From contig OX485807.1 of NCBI GenBank assembly GCA_950295325.1, positions 45,372,796-45,436,795 of the forward strand: DNA of 64,000 nt. Reading direction: 5' to 3'. The position numbers and the translations under genes were made by a program. This stretch comes from Polytrichum commune. Taxonomy: Eukaryota; Streptophyta; Polytrichopsida; Polytrichales; Polytrichaceae. The notes below the pieces were generated by a model. The model worked only from the letters and a program-made list of their open reading frames with translations, made no database searches and was not told the DNA's origin. Positions 23,901 to 34,839 of the stretch are shown piece after piece; the first letter of the stretch is position 1; every line of letters begins with the position of its first letter.

Positions 23901-24090
23901 ATACGAACCAATATGGATAAACACAGATACCATACTTTGTGCTTGGAAACCACGCAAAGGTTCCAAATCAGAGACAATGACCATCCCCCAAAAACATATA
24001 GATTTTGCCAAAGACAACTTGGCACGTATTGCTGCTGCAGAAAACGATGTCGAGAATGGAAATGAAGCTGAAGATGAAGATGGAGAATGA
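20994..24090 (+). CDS. DUF7869-type protein, candidate transposase
   Basis: Two exons, 20,994-22,398 and 22,568-24,090, join in frame across a codon (ACAG donor, TTCAG acceptor) to give 975 residues. An in-frame ATG also lies at 20,934. Exon 1 has Cys-rich pieces that could bind zinc (CCAKMCC near 185, CSAC near 375) and DKMDHAKT near 438-445. Exon 2 has VQLDNCAKDNK near 557-567 and VGHTHDDIDASFG near 597-609, the hallmark blocks of DUF7869 proteins. The three acidic blocks are spaced like a D-D-D/E RNase H-type catalytic triad; that reading is inference. The C-terminus is acidic (GNEAEDEDGE). It is the only plausible mobility enzyme in the 17.3 kb element and is transcribed away from the palindrome array. 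The intron holds a perfect variant palindrome. Confidence 0.8.
22449..22472. repeat. variant palindrome in the DUF7869 intron
   Basis: Perfect inverted repeat AGTTACGGATGT and its complement, core GGATGTACATCC. The ends match the family; the centre is changed symmetrically. Confidence 0.88.
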
Positions 24091-24718
24091 TATTGACGTA
24101 GGGTTGGACCACAATTATTTGAAATGTGTCTTGGTTTTTCATGAAATATATGACATTGGGGTCGAATACTATATTAGACACATTTTATAGCAATTTTATA
24201 GATTACAATTATATATCATGATTGTATTGATTTACGGATGTGGAATCCAACTTCACATGCGCTATCAAATGTTTTTTATATGTTTGTGTTTACGGATGTG
24301 GAGTCCAAACTATATAATTATATTGCAGATGCTAATTTGCAATTTCTTATACACACTGTCAAATTATTTTAATATTGTTGCGTTTGGGATGTGCCGTTCA
24401 ATTCACCCACAATTGGCTAAGATGTTATGTTTGGGATACGCATCCAAGAGTCCCTAGATATAAAATCAGATGGCTATTTATAGATTCATTAATTTTGTTC
24501 AATACAAAATCAAAAATACAAAATAATTGTGAATTTGTGACATTGGAATATTGTGTTGGCGTAGTTTTGATTATCCCCCAAATAATTACTATATTTAGAA
24601 ACATATATATTCATCACATATGGATCTTTCGAACATTATGTTGCCATTGTTCCCCATGTTCCCTACGTTCACAATATTCGCATCCGAAACTACGGGTCCA
24701 ATTTATTTTGAGACTTTC
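24091..24718. other. 3' region of the element with decayed palindromes
   Basis: No gene. Half-decayed palindromes occur at 24,230-24,250 (TTTACGGATGTGGAATCC) and 24,289-24,310 (TTTACGGATGTGGAGTCC), and a GGATACGCATCC near 24,436. C-to-T type changes would explain the loss. Confidence 0.55.
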
Positions 24719-24745
24719 CAAAGTCTCCAATTAACGAATATAGTG
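24719..24745 (-). repeat. right terminal inverted repeat of the 17.3 kb element
   Basis: Reverse complement reads CACTATATTCGTTAATTGG then AGACTTTG; pairs with 7,401-7,427. A local hairpin (GAGACTTTCCAAAGTCTC) overlaps it. Confidence 0.8.
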
Positions 24746-25067
24746 TTTTTATTGCTTTGGGACTAATTCGATTGTTTCAAGAATAACCAAACATTTCGGA
24801 AATTGTATTTTTGAAATCTAAAAAAAAATTATAGAGAAAAATGAGTTTTCCTTTAAACACGGGATTGACAAATTTAAAAATACATAATACGAATTCCCCT
24901 ATAAATAGCCAAAGTGGTAAAGGTACTACAATACATTCTTAAAATCACTTTCACTGAAACATGTGCAATGATTAAGAGTTGTCCACTTTACCATGCTTGC
25001 ACCCAACACGTAACTCCAAATGACAACCCACACTAATTAGGAAAAATAGTGCGGGGGACGTTAAGTA

Positions 25068-26320
25068 CCCCCCCACGAACTAATAGGGATTCCATATTCG
25101 GGCGGGGGCAGCCCTCCCACGAAATTTCTGCCCCCGCCCGGATTTTTTCCAAACCCGCCCGAAATAGCTGCCCGCCCCGCCCGAAAACGAAAAAAACATT
25201 GCTCTTCCATTCTTGAAGGCCGCTTGACTACAAATCCCATATTGAGTGCACTTCACCTTCAAGGTTTTAAATCCAATATATAATATGTGCACTTCCACCT
25301 AGTAAATAAGGCATTAAATGGGATTTCATTCCGGAAGTGAAACCATCAACCAAGAATGTAATTAACTTGGAAGTCAAAAAATTAGAAAATCCTCATCAAC
25401 ATTGAGGTTATAATTTTTATGACTTACCATTTGAAATTGTCTTCGTCATTTTTAAATGACACTTAAATTTAGTGTGCTGATGTGGTATGTATATTTTATA
25501 ATATTTTAGATAATTCTGGCTACTTTCAAGAATATTCATACGCACTTATTCTAATTAAGTGTGATTTAATGTAATTATGTCTAATTAATCCTGATTAATC
25601 CTAATTAATCCCAAATAAATCAGAAAGTATTCTTTCCAAATTAAGTAAGACTAATTAATCCTAAAACTTAATTACTGGAATTAACTCCAATTAAGTCCAA
25701 TCAATTTCAGTAATTACAATACTCAATTTTTATATCCAGTAAGCCTAATTAACCCTAAAATTTAATTAATGGAATTATCTCCAATTAAATCCGGTAATTA
25801 AAATAATTGATTAATTAGTTCCATTAAGTATATTTTATAAATAAGTGCGTATGAATATTCTTGAAAGTAGCCAGAATTATCTAAAATATTATAAAATATA
25901 CATACCACATCAGCACACTAAATTTAAGTGTCATTTAAGAATGACGAAGACAATTTCAAATGGTAAGTCATAAAAATTATAACCTCAATGTTGATGAGGA
26001 TTTTCTAATTTTTTGACTTCCAAGTTAATTACATTCTTGGTTGATGGTTTCACTTACAGAATGAAATCCCATTTAATGCCTTATTTACTAGGTGGAAGTG
26101 CACATATATATTGGATTTGAGACCTTGAAGGTGAAGTGCACTCAATATGGGATTTGTAGTCAAGTGGCCTTCAAGAATGGAAGAGCAATGTTTTTTTCGT
26201 TTTCGGGCGGGGCGGGCAGCTATTTTCGGGCGGGTTTGGAAAAAATCCGGGCGGGGGCAGAAATTTCGTGGGAGGGCTGCCCCCGCCTGAATATGGAATC
26301 CCTATTAGTTCGTGGGGGCG
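25068..26320. mobile_element. foldback element with 480-bp inverted arms
   Basis: Arms 25,068-25,559 and 25,841-26,320 are nearly identical inverted copies around a 280-bp AT-rich loop made of CTAATTAATCC repeats. The tips are CCCCCACGAACTAATAGGG, followed by a GC-rich stretch (GGGCGGGGGCAG). It is flanked by TA on both sides. No coding capacity; ORFs in the two arms mirror each other. Confidence 0.9.
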
Positions 26321-26322
26321 TA

Positions 26323-27456
26323 CAGTCTAACCTCGTTAGTACGACACTCGTTAAGACGACACCCTCGATATTACAACACATTTTTGCGCGACCAAACTTC
26401 TTAGTTCAAAACTCCCTCTTTTAGACGACTATGACACTCGATAATACGACACTTAGAGCGTGCATTTTGTCATATTAAAGAGGGAATAAATGCTAAAATT
26501 CCTTTCATCCATGATATGTACATCTAGAATACATCCATTTTCACTTGGGAACTACTTGAGAACTTCACTTATCATTGGGAACTTAATGATAATTAGGGTT
26601 ACAAGTGTAGAATGGACTTGGTTTAGGGTTAGAGGGGCCTCCTCCCTAGTATGTTGCCTCTTGTGCACTCCCAATATCAGACAAGCTATCATGTGGAGTT
26701 ATGAAGTATGGAGTGAGTTGGATGCACAAATAGTCATGAATTGTTGGAGGATGGCGCATATATTACCTGCAACATGGAATGCCGATTTTGCCTTAGTTGA
26801 TGAAAGGGAGAAGAATAGAATGCGAGAAGAATCAGATGAACTTGGTGCTTTGATTTCAAAATTGCGATTGGGTGATGATGAGATGTCTATCGAGACTTAT
26901 ATTCAGATGGAAGGGGAAGAGATTACTGAGCTAGAATTGACAACTGATGAGTTGGTGGATGCCGCTTTGGGAGTCAATCATGCACAAGGCTTTGATCTTA
27001 ATGTTGATTTGCATTCAGTAGATGTGGATGATGTTGCTCCACCTACAGTAAAGCTTAGTGATGCTAAACATCATGCATCATTGTTGTCTAATTTCTTATT
27101 AGACAACTCTTTACATTTTGGTGTTAATGAAATTATTAGTTTTCAAAAGCTAGTAGGGAATTTAGAGAAGATGACAGTTGCTAACTTAGGTAGGCAACAC
27201 CAGAGATCTTTGAACTCTTATTTCAAGAGTTCTTGAGAATTTTTGTATTTGTTTGGAGTTATAAGTTATTATTTCATACACTTCCTAAACCCTAAACTCA
27301 ATGTATATGGTTTGAATCTCATATTTCTTATGTTTTTGTATTCCCTCGATAGTACGACAATTTTAGGCCATTAGTCATATTAACGAGAAGACGACACCTC
27401 GATAATACGACATTTTTTGCGTTTCCCAAAGGTGTCATACTAAAGAGGGAGAACAG
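26323..27456 (+). mobile_element. pogo/Tigger-type element, internally deleted
   Basis: Begins TA-CAGTCTAACCTCGTTAGTA and ends with the near complement (TTTAGTATGACACC read from the right), a typical pogo-like terminus, with TA on each side. Subterminal CTCGATA.TACGACA motifs occur at both ends. At 1,134 bp it is shorter than a full pogo element and keeps only the 3' part of a transposase frame. Confidence 0.82.
26490..27236 (+). pseudogene. C-terminal remnant of a pogo/Tigger transposase
   Basis: The 248-codon frame holds the region that follows the DDE domain in pogo/Tigger transposases: the helix IRQAIMWSYEVWSELDAQIV then NCWRMAHILP, resembling the TI.NCW.KAGI block of the family. The following 140 residues are acidic and helical. 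The N-terminal helix-turn-helix and the three catalytic acids are absent, and the first 60 residues read like intergenic DNA. It cannot encode an active enzyme. Confidence 0.7.
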
Positions 27457-27479
27457 TACTTAACGTCCCCCAAATAGTG

Positions 27480-28196
27480 TAGCAATTAGAACTCCCTATT
27501 TGTAGGATGGAATCAAAAAGATGTGAATGTTATTTATTTATTTATTTTTCCTCTAGTTTGACTCATTGGATCTCATCGATAGTTTTTGGATCAGAATAGT
27601 CATGAATAGAAACTTACCGGACATAACAGTCCTCAATGTGCACCTCACTTTTCAAGGACCCTCATATATAACACTGGAATACTCGAATAAGTTAGATGGG
27701 GAGACTCATATTTAAATTAAACTCACAACATCCCATTTGTTAGATTATGAGGGGCCACGTCATTGACTATTGTTATGGAAACTTCCAAAAGTGTGGTCGC
27801 ACATCTCAAGGAAACTTGCCCTTTGCATTCCACTTGTGTGAATATTTAGACCCTTTTCTTGTAGAACATTCATCATCTTAGATCTGTGCCGTTGAGTAGT
27901 ACACACATCTGACGGTTTTGTAACATATCATTGGAGAATCTCGTGGGAGATTCGGAGATTTCAGAGAAATCATGCAACCGAAATCTGCCGGATGCCGGGT
28001 CGGGCGTGCTCGTTACAGATCCCAACAAGCTAAACTAAACCCCTAGGCTTGCCGACACAGTCATAAATCAAGGGTTGCCGTGTATAATATGTATACCCGG
28101 GTAAACCAACACTCGGATACACGGCGACCTTACGGCTGGGGGCTATTTTGTGTAAATTCAACACAGCGTGTATATAATCCTGCGATCTCACACTTT
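27480..28196. other. non-coding part of the left arm
   Basis: No gene. 27,480-27,545 and 28,013-28,030 match the right arm; the rest is poorly matched. A GTGTATAATATGTATACCCGG block sits near 28,080. Confidence 0.45.
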
Positions 28197-28640
28197 GTGT
28201 CGATTGTAGCGACATCATGTGCGATGCATCAATAGATTGTAGTGAAGGTTGCATCCACTACTTTGCCACGCCTCATTTCGGGATACGCTGAGCAATTCGG
28301 AGGGGTGAGACACGCACACTTGAAGGAAGCACACAAAGGAGTTGAGGTCGTCGACCATCTCCAGCAGCTACCACCGAACGAGTTCGTCAGTCTTGTACGT
28401 AGCAGCATTTGCACAATACCAAATCTAAGTGCGATCCTCTTAGCCTGTCTTCATTGTTCATTTCCTTGTCTCTTCTGTTTTTGTTAGGTGTTGTCCCAGT
28501 TGCGTGTTCAAGAGTAGGTTGACGGACTAGATGAAGAATCATCAAACAAGAGAGCGAGCGGTTTCTTGCGGGGTCTGCCTTATTTTCACATATTGTACTT
28601 ATAAACAGTGTCCAAGAAGAGAGCGGGCACTCTGAAAGTC
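28197..28640 (+). repeat. direct repeat flanking the unit, left copy
   Basis: Matches 36,150-36,560 in the same orientation (GATTGTAG, GAAGGTTGCAT, CACGCCTC, GTTGAGGT..TCGACC, GTCTTGTACG) and, inverted, 51,560-51,110. The two direct copies lie about 7.95 kb apart and bracket the 28-36 kb unit. Confidence 0.55.
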
Positions 28641-28871
28641 CAGATCCCTTTTTGTTCAAGGATTAGAACAGTATTTTCTTCGATACAAACAACTAGACGA
28701 ACTACGGTATTACTAATTTTATTCCTATCATTCCCCTTCTCCTCATCATTGTATCATATTCATATTCGTTCGCATTCAACCAGTTCATGTCAATACATTT
28801 GCGTTTGTCACTCAGTTTTGATGCCCGCAATTTTTGCAAGTTCGTGATCTATAGACATGGCGAATTGAAGA

Positions 28872-29195
28872 TTGTTGTTTGGAGTCCAGAATGTGCAGTG
28901 CTGTCTCAAGAACCAAGTATTGAAATTTTTATTCTCACCCCGTTGTGACTTCTTGAGCAGTGTCTCCTCGCTTACTCATGCACCTCGAACTGAGAACCAC
29001 TCGGTTCCGGAAATGTTTAGTGACTCGAGAGATTCCAGTTGCGTCTCTGAGAGCAGCTGGAGTGGACGAGCAATCATCAACTCATGCCTTGCGAGTCTTG
29101 AAGCTAAGTTAATTGGGTGCAGCACAAACTTGTGCAAGCTTCATCTCCCTTCTCCCCCTTCTCTGATGGGTGGTGCACGTCTAGAACATCACTAG
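28872..29195 (+). other. conserved open frame, copy in left arm
   Basis: 107 codons kept open in both arms (partner 50,495-50,818). The opposite strand of the right-arm copy is also open and reads LPDTQLESLEALNISGTEW, faintly like a leucine-rich repeat, so the coding strand is unclear. I do not recognise a family. Confidence 0.3.
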
Positions 29196-29241
29196 GATGC
29201 AGGCGATCGTTTGGCGAATCTTTTGTGTGACATAAATTACC

Positions 29242-29487
29242 ATGATTCTAGGTGCACGTGTTATGCTCTCGAAGGAACTTGAAAACCGAGGTTCTTCGAC
29301 ATTTCATTTCTTCCTGACACTCTTGCTGCCTCTCCGCCATCGAGGCGGGCCCCTCGCAATAGACGCACACGATGTATCTCGGGAGCGTAGAGCCATCAGC
29401 GAGCCGCTACGGAGGTGGCTTCAGCTGACCTCCAACCGATTCCCTTCGCAGATTTCGTATCCATTTTGGTGCCTCCCGCTCTCGTGA
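29242..29487 (+). other. second conserved open frame in left arm
   Basis: About 80 codons, nearly identical to 50,493-50,203 in the right arm. High GC relative to the neighbourhood; no domain recognised. It may be a remnant of a gene body shared with the preceding frame. Confidence 0.3.
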
Positions 29488-29499
29488 AAGCACATTCGT

Positions 29500-30600
29500 A
29501 GGCCAGTTCACACTGGCTCCCAAGTCCTAAGTCCCAAGTTACTTGAGGCCAATTCGTGCAATCTCAACCGTTGAGAGCACGGAAGTTGGGACTTACCACT
29601 TCACACGGGTTCCCAAGTCCTAAGTTTCCAGTATGACATGGATGCATGCATGGCAACACTTTTTGGAGGTGAGGGCTTGGGACTTGTGTTGCGAGATGGG
29701 TAGAGCAAAAAGCTAGACCAAACTCTCAAATCAAGTCCCACAAAAAAATTCGCAGAATATAATCAAGATCTGACTTCAATGATAGTTAAACATATTATAG
29801 TGGTTACTTCAGGTTTTAACCAAAAATAAAGAACACAATCTAGGTGTAAATTTTTGATTGTCGAGTGAAATTCAAGGTTCATCTTTGGATTTTGAATTGC
29901 TCCCACCAACATGGCATTTTACATCTAGCATGGACATGACCTTGAATCTTTAATCCGCTTGACCTTTGTTTTCGTAGCTTCCTTTTGTACCTTACACTAG
30001 TAAGAGATGTGGTGAAATCTATGACAGTTGTACTTTGGACTTGACTCTCTTGTCCACTAGATTGTGCTCTAATGACCGCCCCTTCAAAATGGACGTGTGT
30101 TCAAGAACTAGCATGTTTCCTACTAGTGTGTGAGGGATGTAAAACAATTGCATGGATGTGCCAATTGACTTAGAGGCAACATCTCAAGGCTGGTAATTGG
30201 GTTGAAATTTTGTGTACTCTCAGCTCAAAATTCTAGTGTAATTGTTGTTAATGCATGAATCTTCCACTCACATATGTGCATGTTGAGTGTGTGAGTTTGT
30301 TCCGTGTTCTTCATACATTTGTGCATATGTAATCAAAGATGGTCTTAAAGGTATGTAAGGTGTCCTGATTTTGATATAAATTCCTTGACAATCGATTTCC
30401 TAACGCAGATTCCAAACCTTCTTAATTCGGTAACAAAAATGAATTTTCTTGAGTGACAAAGCTACATTTCATATATTTGTCACACACTGGTTGGTTGAAA
30501 CCATTGCTCAAGTAGATGTGGCAATTAAATAAATTCAATTTCGGCAAGCAAAGTAGTGCATGGACTGAAAGGTACTTATCTTCTATTTGTTTCAACCAAA
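29500..30600. other. non-coding part of left arm
   Basis: Aligns with 50,190-48,560 of the right arm. No supported gene. The Stowaway element found at 49,935 in the right arm is absent here. Confidence 0.5.
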
Positions 30601-30636
30601 GTTTCTCATGTCAATGATTATGTCATACTTGTTTAG

Positions 30637-30848
30637 TATATTGCTCGATCTTGACCAACCCATGGAGGACTTCTTGAGCTTCGACGAAGTCATGGGGGTC
30701 TATGCATCAAATATTGAACAAATCGAGGTGTTCCCAACAATCAACGAAGAGGAAACGGAAGTGGCTAAACAAGTAGGTGGATGCCATGAATCTACAATGA
30801 ATATTATGGTGGACGGGGGGCATCCAATATGTGCAACAAGTTCATCTT
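30637..30848 (+). CDS. acidic internal exon of unknown gene, left arm
   Basis: Bounded by an acceptor (CTTGTTTAG) and a consensus donor (GTAAGTG), both kept at the matching position in the right arm (48,520-48,310). The peptide contains LDQPMEDF.SFDEVMG.YASNIEQ and is acidic. The next exon in both arms is the conserved frame at 33,204 (left) or 46,935 (right), so the two probably belong to one gene. Function unknown. Confidence 0.45.
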
Positions 30849-31157
30849 GTAAGTGAGGCTTTCCCTATGCCATCATTTTATTTCTGTAATGCATAAGGCA
30901 AACAAGCATTAAATATATGATTACAATAAGAAAAAATAAAAATCTTGGCACACAATATATGGTTTATGGTATATGGTTTATGGTATAATTTAGTGTCAAG
31001 TACACTAATTGCAAAGGGTTGCAACTCTAGGAGCGGCACATCCACTAGTTTTTGGTGTGACACCATAATCTCCTTAATAGAATTATTTCAAGAAAAGACA
31101 TGAATCATTTATCGCTAAGAATATTACAAGATATTGTAAATTAATTTTGAGACTATA

Positions 31158-32716
31158 CATGGGCATGTTGAGATCAAAACATTGCGTAAATTCATGTGAT
31201 ATTATGCACAATCGATGAATATTTTGAAGAATGCCTACTAGTAATTCATTACTAATCATTTAATCACTATATTCGTTAATTTGGGACTTTTTTGGCATTT
31301 TGAGACAATTACAAATATAAGAATATGGATAAAATCACACAAATATTGGAGAATGTTGTAAGATGCAAATACTTTGAAGCGGGTGTTCATATCAAGAACC
31401 CAATTAAGAACTCATATCAAGATGGTTTAGGTAGGACGACCCAAACATTAGACCATGTTGTTGTGGTCCATATATTAATTTGAGACAAGAGAAAATCTCA
31501 AATTAACGAAATCTCAAAAAGAACCTACAATAGATTGTTTTGTGCAATGTGGATGTTTGGCAAAAGAACATTTTATATACGTCCATTGGGAGTCAAAATC
31601 ATTTTATCACCTCTTGGCATGTAAAAATAAGTTTGATCCCCAATAAATCAGTAAAAAATGTTATTTGTTCATATCCCCACACCAACTACAAGCATGCACC
31701 GAAAACCTAGTGAATATGAAAAGAATTATATAAAAAAAACCAACTCCTGAGTTAAACTCTGGTTGAATTAACCCCTAACTTCCCACGCCCAATTTTCCCT
31801 TAGATTTGTTTAAAAAATGAGACATCAATTTCAATGACCATAGTTGAAGATCTACTGCTTTTTTTTTGGCAAATTTAACGCATAAATGTGTGCAAGTTAG
31901 AGGTGACTATGTAGAAGCCAAAATTTTAAATGTCAAAGTTTTATTATGTAGGAGATAATACTAGGAATGCCAACAATGGTCTTGAGGGGGAACAATTTAG
32001 AAATCAAATTAAAGGATATTCTTCAAATTCAAACCTCCACTCAAATCATCTCAAATCAGCTCACAAATCTTGAAAGCATTACTTTGTGATTTTTTGGGAA
32101 GCTTTGCAATTTGAGGCAACAGTGCCATGAGTGCACTCCTTCATGGATTTACACTCACGAGCACATGTCCGACTAAAACTTCCAGTATTAGATGTATAGG
32201 CTATGTTGCGTTTAAGTGTAAAGCAAATTTTCATATCAATCAGGAATCATTTGCACATAGGGATCAACAAAAAACATGTTTGGGATATGCTATCCCTAAA
32301 CTTCAGAGGTGACAAATGTTAATTTTTTTGTCATAGATTGGTTTCATTGTAAACCAAATGAGAGCATACACTCATATTTTAGTTAATCCAAACATAGCCA
32401 ACTTTGTTGAATCAAAATTATCCAGGTGGTGGAACATAGGAGACTTGAACTTGAACAAGAGGATTAGTTAAAATAGTCAAGAAACCATCCAAACTACCCA
32501 CGACCATATTATGGTCGCATCGGACATTAGGGGTTAAGGGATGACTCGAATATCCTTAAATGTTTAAACGTAAATCATAAGTTTTACATTGAGACATTAA
32601 AATAGGGATTTTTGTGTTTTTTTATCACGCTGTGTATATTTAAGTGGATTGGCATTTTTGCTAGCCCTCACCCATTGTATGCTCACCCTCCCCCCCCCCT
32701 CCATTTGTTTTAACCC
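31158..32716. mobile_element. 1.56 kb insertion specific to the left arm
   Basis: The right arm runs continuously from sequence like GAGACTGTA to CTTTGTAATTG (near 48,020), while the left arm has about 1.56 kb between these points. I cannot define terminal repeats for the whole block. It contains the small derivative at 31,265-31,517 and a C-tract near 32,690. Confidence 0.55.
31265..31517. mobile_element. small non-autonomous relative of the 17.3 kb element
   Basis: Starts CACTATATTCGTTAATTTGG followed by GACTTTT and a TTTTGAGAC block, matching the left end of the 17.3 kb element. Its right side carries a GAGACAAGAGAAAATCTC hairpin and AATTAACGAA, matching the right end. The last seven bases are diverged. 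At about 250 bp it has no coding sequence and none of the palindromes. Confidence 0.65.
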
Positions 32717-33203
32717 CGTACTTTGTAATTGCCCATGTCTTGGATTCAAGTTAAATTTGAAAGATGTTGGAGTTATGAAGGCCTTTTATGATTGAGCAAC
32801 ATTTATAAATTCATCCAAATCTTTATATAACTTGACTCAAGTCAACATTGTGAATTTGTTTAATTAACCAGTTATGTATAACCCAAGAATTTGTTGGCAT
32901 TGTGTTTAAGGGATTGTAAAGCACTTGTGTGCAACTCACATTGCTACACATGCTTCAAAAGCAGTGGGTTGGGCATATCCACATCATGTAAAGTCTACTC
33001 AATGTGGGTTTTGCTTAGGTTGTGTAATATGCTAGGAGTGACTTTAAACTATGTGGCATTTTAGTTAGGCATCTTCATCCCACTTGAAATGTGAGCGTTG
33101 TTCACCATCTATCTTTAATTGTACAAGTTAAACTAAGTCAGAATATGTTATCCTTGTTGAATTGCAATTTTGAAGACATCGTGCATGGCTTGATTTGTGG
33201 CAG

Positions 33204-33589
33204 GTTCACAAAGGAATGTGCCAAGGCTTGACGGAGAAGATGTCACCCTCCCACCCTCCATCAATGTTGGTGATTGTGTTGAGTTTTTGACGAGTTTTCT
33301 TGAGCAACATGTATGTGAATCCCCATGTGAAAACAAAATTTGGACGAAGAAAATGTTGCATAAGATAGCAAAGGAAATACAAGTTCTTCCTCCAAGGAAC
33401 CAATCAATTATCAAGAGTGATGATGAAGACATCATATCCAATTGGAAATCCTATGTGGAGGCATTGATCGAAGAACTGAGGATCGTGCAAAGCAGAGGTT
33501 TCAATGTATGCGACTCAGGGGTGTATGTTCTCACAAATACCCCATATGCTCTTATTTTGGAGATGGTGGCGGAGATGGTGGTAGGCTAA
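33204..33589 (+). CDS. conserved terminal exon of unknown gene, copy 2
   Basis: Open frame of about 127 codons after the acceptor TTGTGGCAG, ending TAG... in the sequence GTAGGCTAA. It differs from the copy at 46,935-46,550 at about 12 of 130 residues and from the copy at 1,121 at about a third. The conserved blocks are the same in all three, and there are no frameshifts. Probably spliced to 30,637-30,848. No known domain. Confidence 0.5.
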
Positions 33590-33599
33590 ATGGATGATG

Positions 33600-34370
33600 T
33601 TCTACATGTCCAAGAATTGTGCAATCCCTAGACATTAAGTAGAATGTACTTTGTACAACATAAAATGTAGTGGATTTATAGGATGTCCAGTGACATCCAA
33701 TTTTAGGCATATAAATTGCACCTAGAATAACAAAATCTACTCCAAGTATATGTCCTCCATATATATATATACACCGAATATATATATACATAGGTAGGGT
33801 GGCTCCGAGGCTAAGCTATCTAAGGCCAGAATAGAACTCACATGGGTGACCTTTCTAGCACTTTGGTTTTGGTGCACCCTACCACCTATGATCCACCCAA
33901 TCATAGTCGGGTATTTGGGTGATTTAAATATTGGCAACCAACCATGTGGAGCCTAGGGGCTTGCCCTTGGGGCAAAGAAGTGCCAATCAGCTTGTCCGCA
34001 ACCTCAAAAAGAGGTAGTAGTTAACCGTTGTTGGGGGCCCTTTCATAATGCCCGTGTCGGGATTACATATAGACTTAGGGCCACTCTAAAATGAGGCAAC
34101 ACCATAACTCATGTTGGTGGCAACATCATAGTTGTCTTTCTTTCTTTGTACTTACTATATAGGCATACAAATTTTGTCAAGTGAGCATCATAATAGTGTT
34201 TGGGATATTTTGTGGTTTTAACTTTAATTATGTAGGCAAATGGTGCTAGTTGTAGGATACCGAGCATATGATTCTCATTACATAACCTTAATTTTGTAGA
34301 TTTAGTTGCACACATATATATATATATATATACAATTGCAAAGTTCACTATTATTACGTACAAGGTCAAA
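33600..34370. other. non-coding, with AT microsatellite
   Basis: Contains (AT)n runs at 33,762-33,790 and 34,313-34,331 and sequence matching 46,200-45,650 in the right arm. No gene. Confidence 0.5.
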
Positions 34371-34379
34371 TTGTCTCAA

Positions 34380-34605
34380 GGCAGACTCTTTGGTGCCATT
34401 CTAGAGAAGCTAAATTGACTCGGTTGATGTCGGCAAAGCCTTTGGCCACTACCTCCAAAGCATCTTCTTGGTTGAGCACTTCCATGTGGAGGAGGGGGGC
34501 CAACATATGAAGGAGTATATTAAATATATGCGTTGTTGTCAAGAATGCAAGTTGAAATGTGGGTGTCATTGCATTTATATTTTGAATGTTGCATGTCAAC
34601 TAGAT
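34380..34605 (+). pseudogene. broken copy of a Cys-rich exon
   Basis: Reads LFGAILEK, then breaks after LN, then continues in other frames with LVEHFHVEEGG and CCQECKLKCGCHC. The right-arm copy at 45,612-45,382 is intact, so this copy carries the lesion. Confidence 0.45.
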
Positions 34606-34839
34606 TGATGAAAATTTATGTCTTGAGATTTTAGAGAAATGAAAAGAAATCCACAAAATATGAATTTTTTGGACAAGGAATTGAATATAATCTAAGAATA
34701 TGCCACCATTATGAAACCAAGTAATGTTCAAACAATGATAATCTTGGGACCGCATCAATAAGTTTATGCAAAATTAATCAAACTTGTTCCGCTCCAATGG
34801 AAGCCAATTTATGGTTCTAGAAATGGTCAAGTCCCCTCC

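Larger units (their letters stand above)
7401..24745. mobile_element. 17.3 kb DNA element with CACTATATTCGTTA ends
   Basis: The left end at 7,401 and the reverse complement of the right end at 24,745 share about 25 of the first 27 bases (CACTATATTCGTTA then TTGGAGACTTT). The flanking DNA can be matched to the empty site in the right arm of the inverted duplication near 53,475-53,492, where the same host sequence (CTTAC.ATAGTAC.TTTA) is uninterrupted. The target duplication is imperfect, about 6 bp (CTTTTA-like). Inside are four protein genes in two divergent groups and about 26 palindromes not seen outside. A 250-bp derivative with the same ends lies at 31,265-31,517, so the family has mobilised. 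One MITE-bearing 8-bp-duplicating element is nested at 16,793-17,737. I cannot assign a named superfamily. Confidence 0.8.
25052..27471. mobile_element. nested cluster with GGGGGACGTTAAG ends
   Basis: Outer ends GGGGGACGTTAAG and CTTAACGTCCCCC are perfect inverted repeats, flanked by an 8-bp duplication AAATAGTG (25,044-25,051 and 27,472-27,479). The right arm of the inverted duplication shows the empty site near 53,190. Everything between the ends, starting at a TA dinucleotide, is a foldback element followed by a pogo element. Without them the outer element would be a 28-bp palindrome, so part of it may have been lost. Confidence 0.8.
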
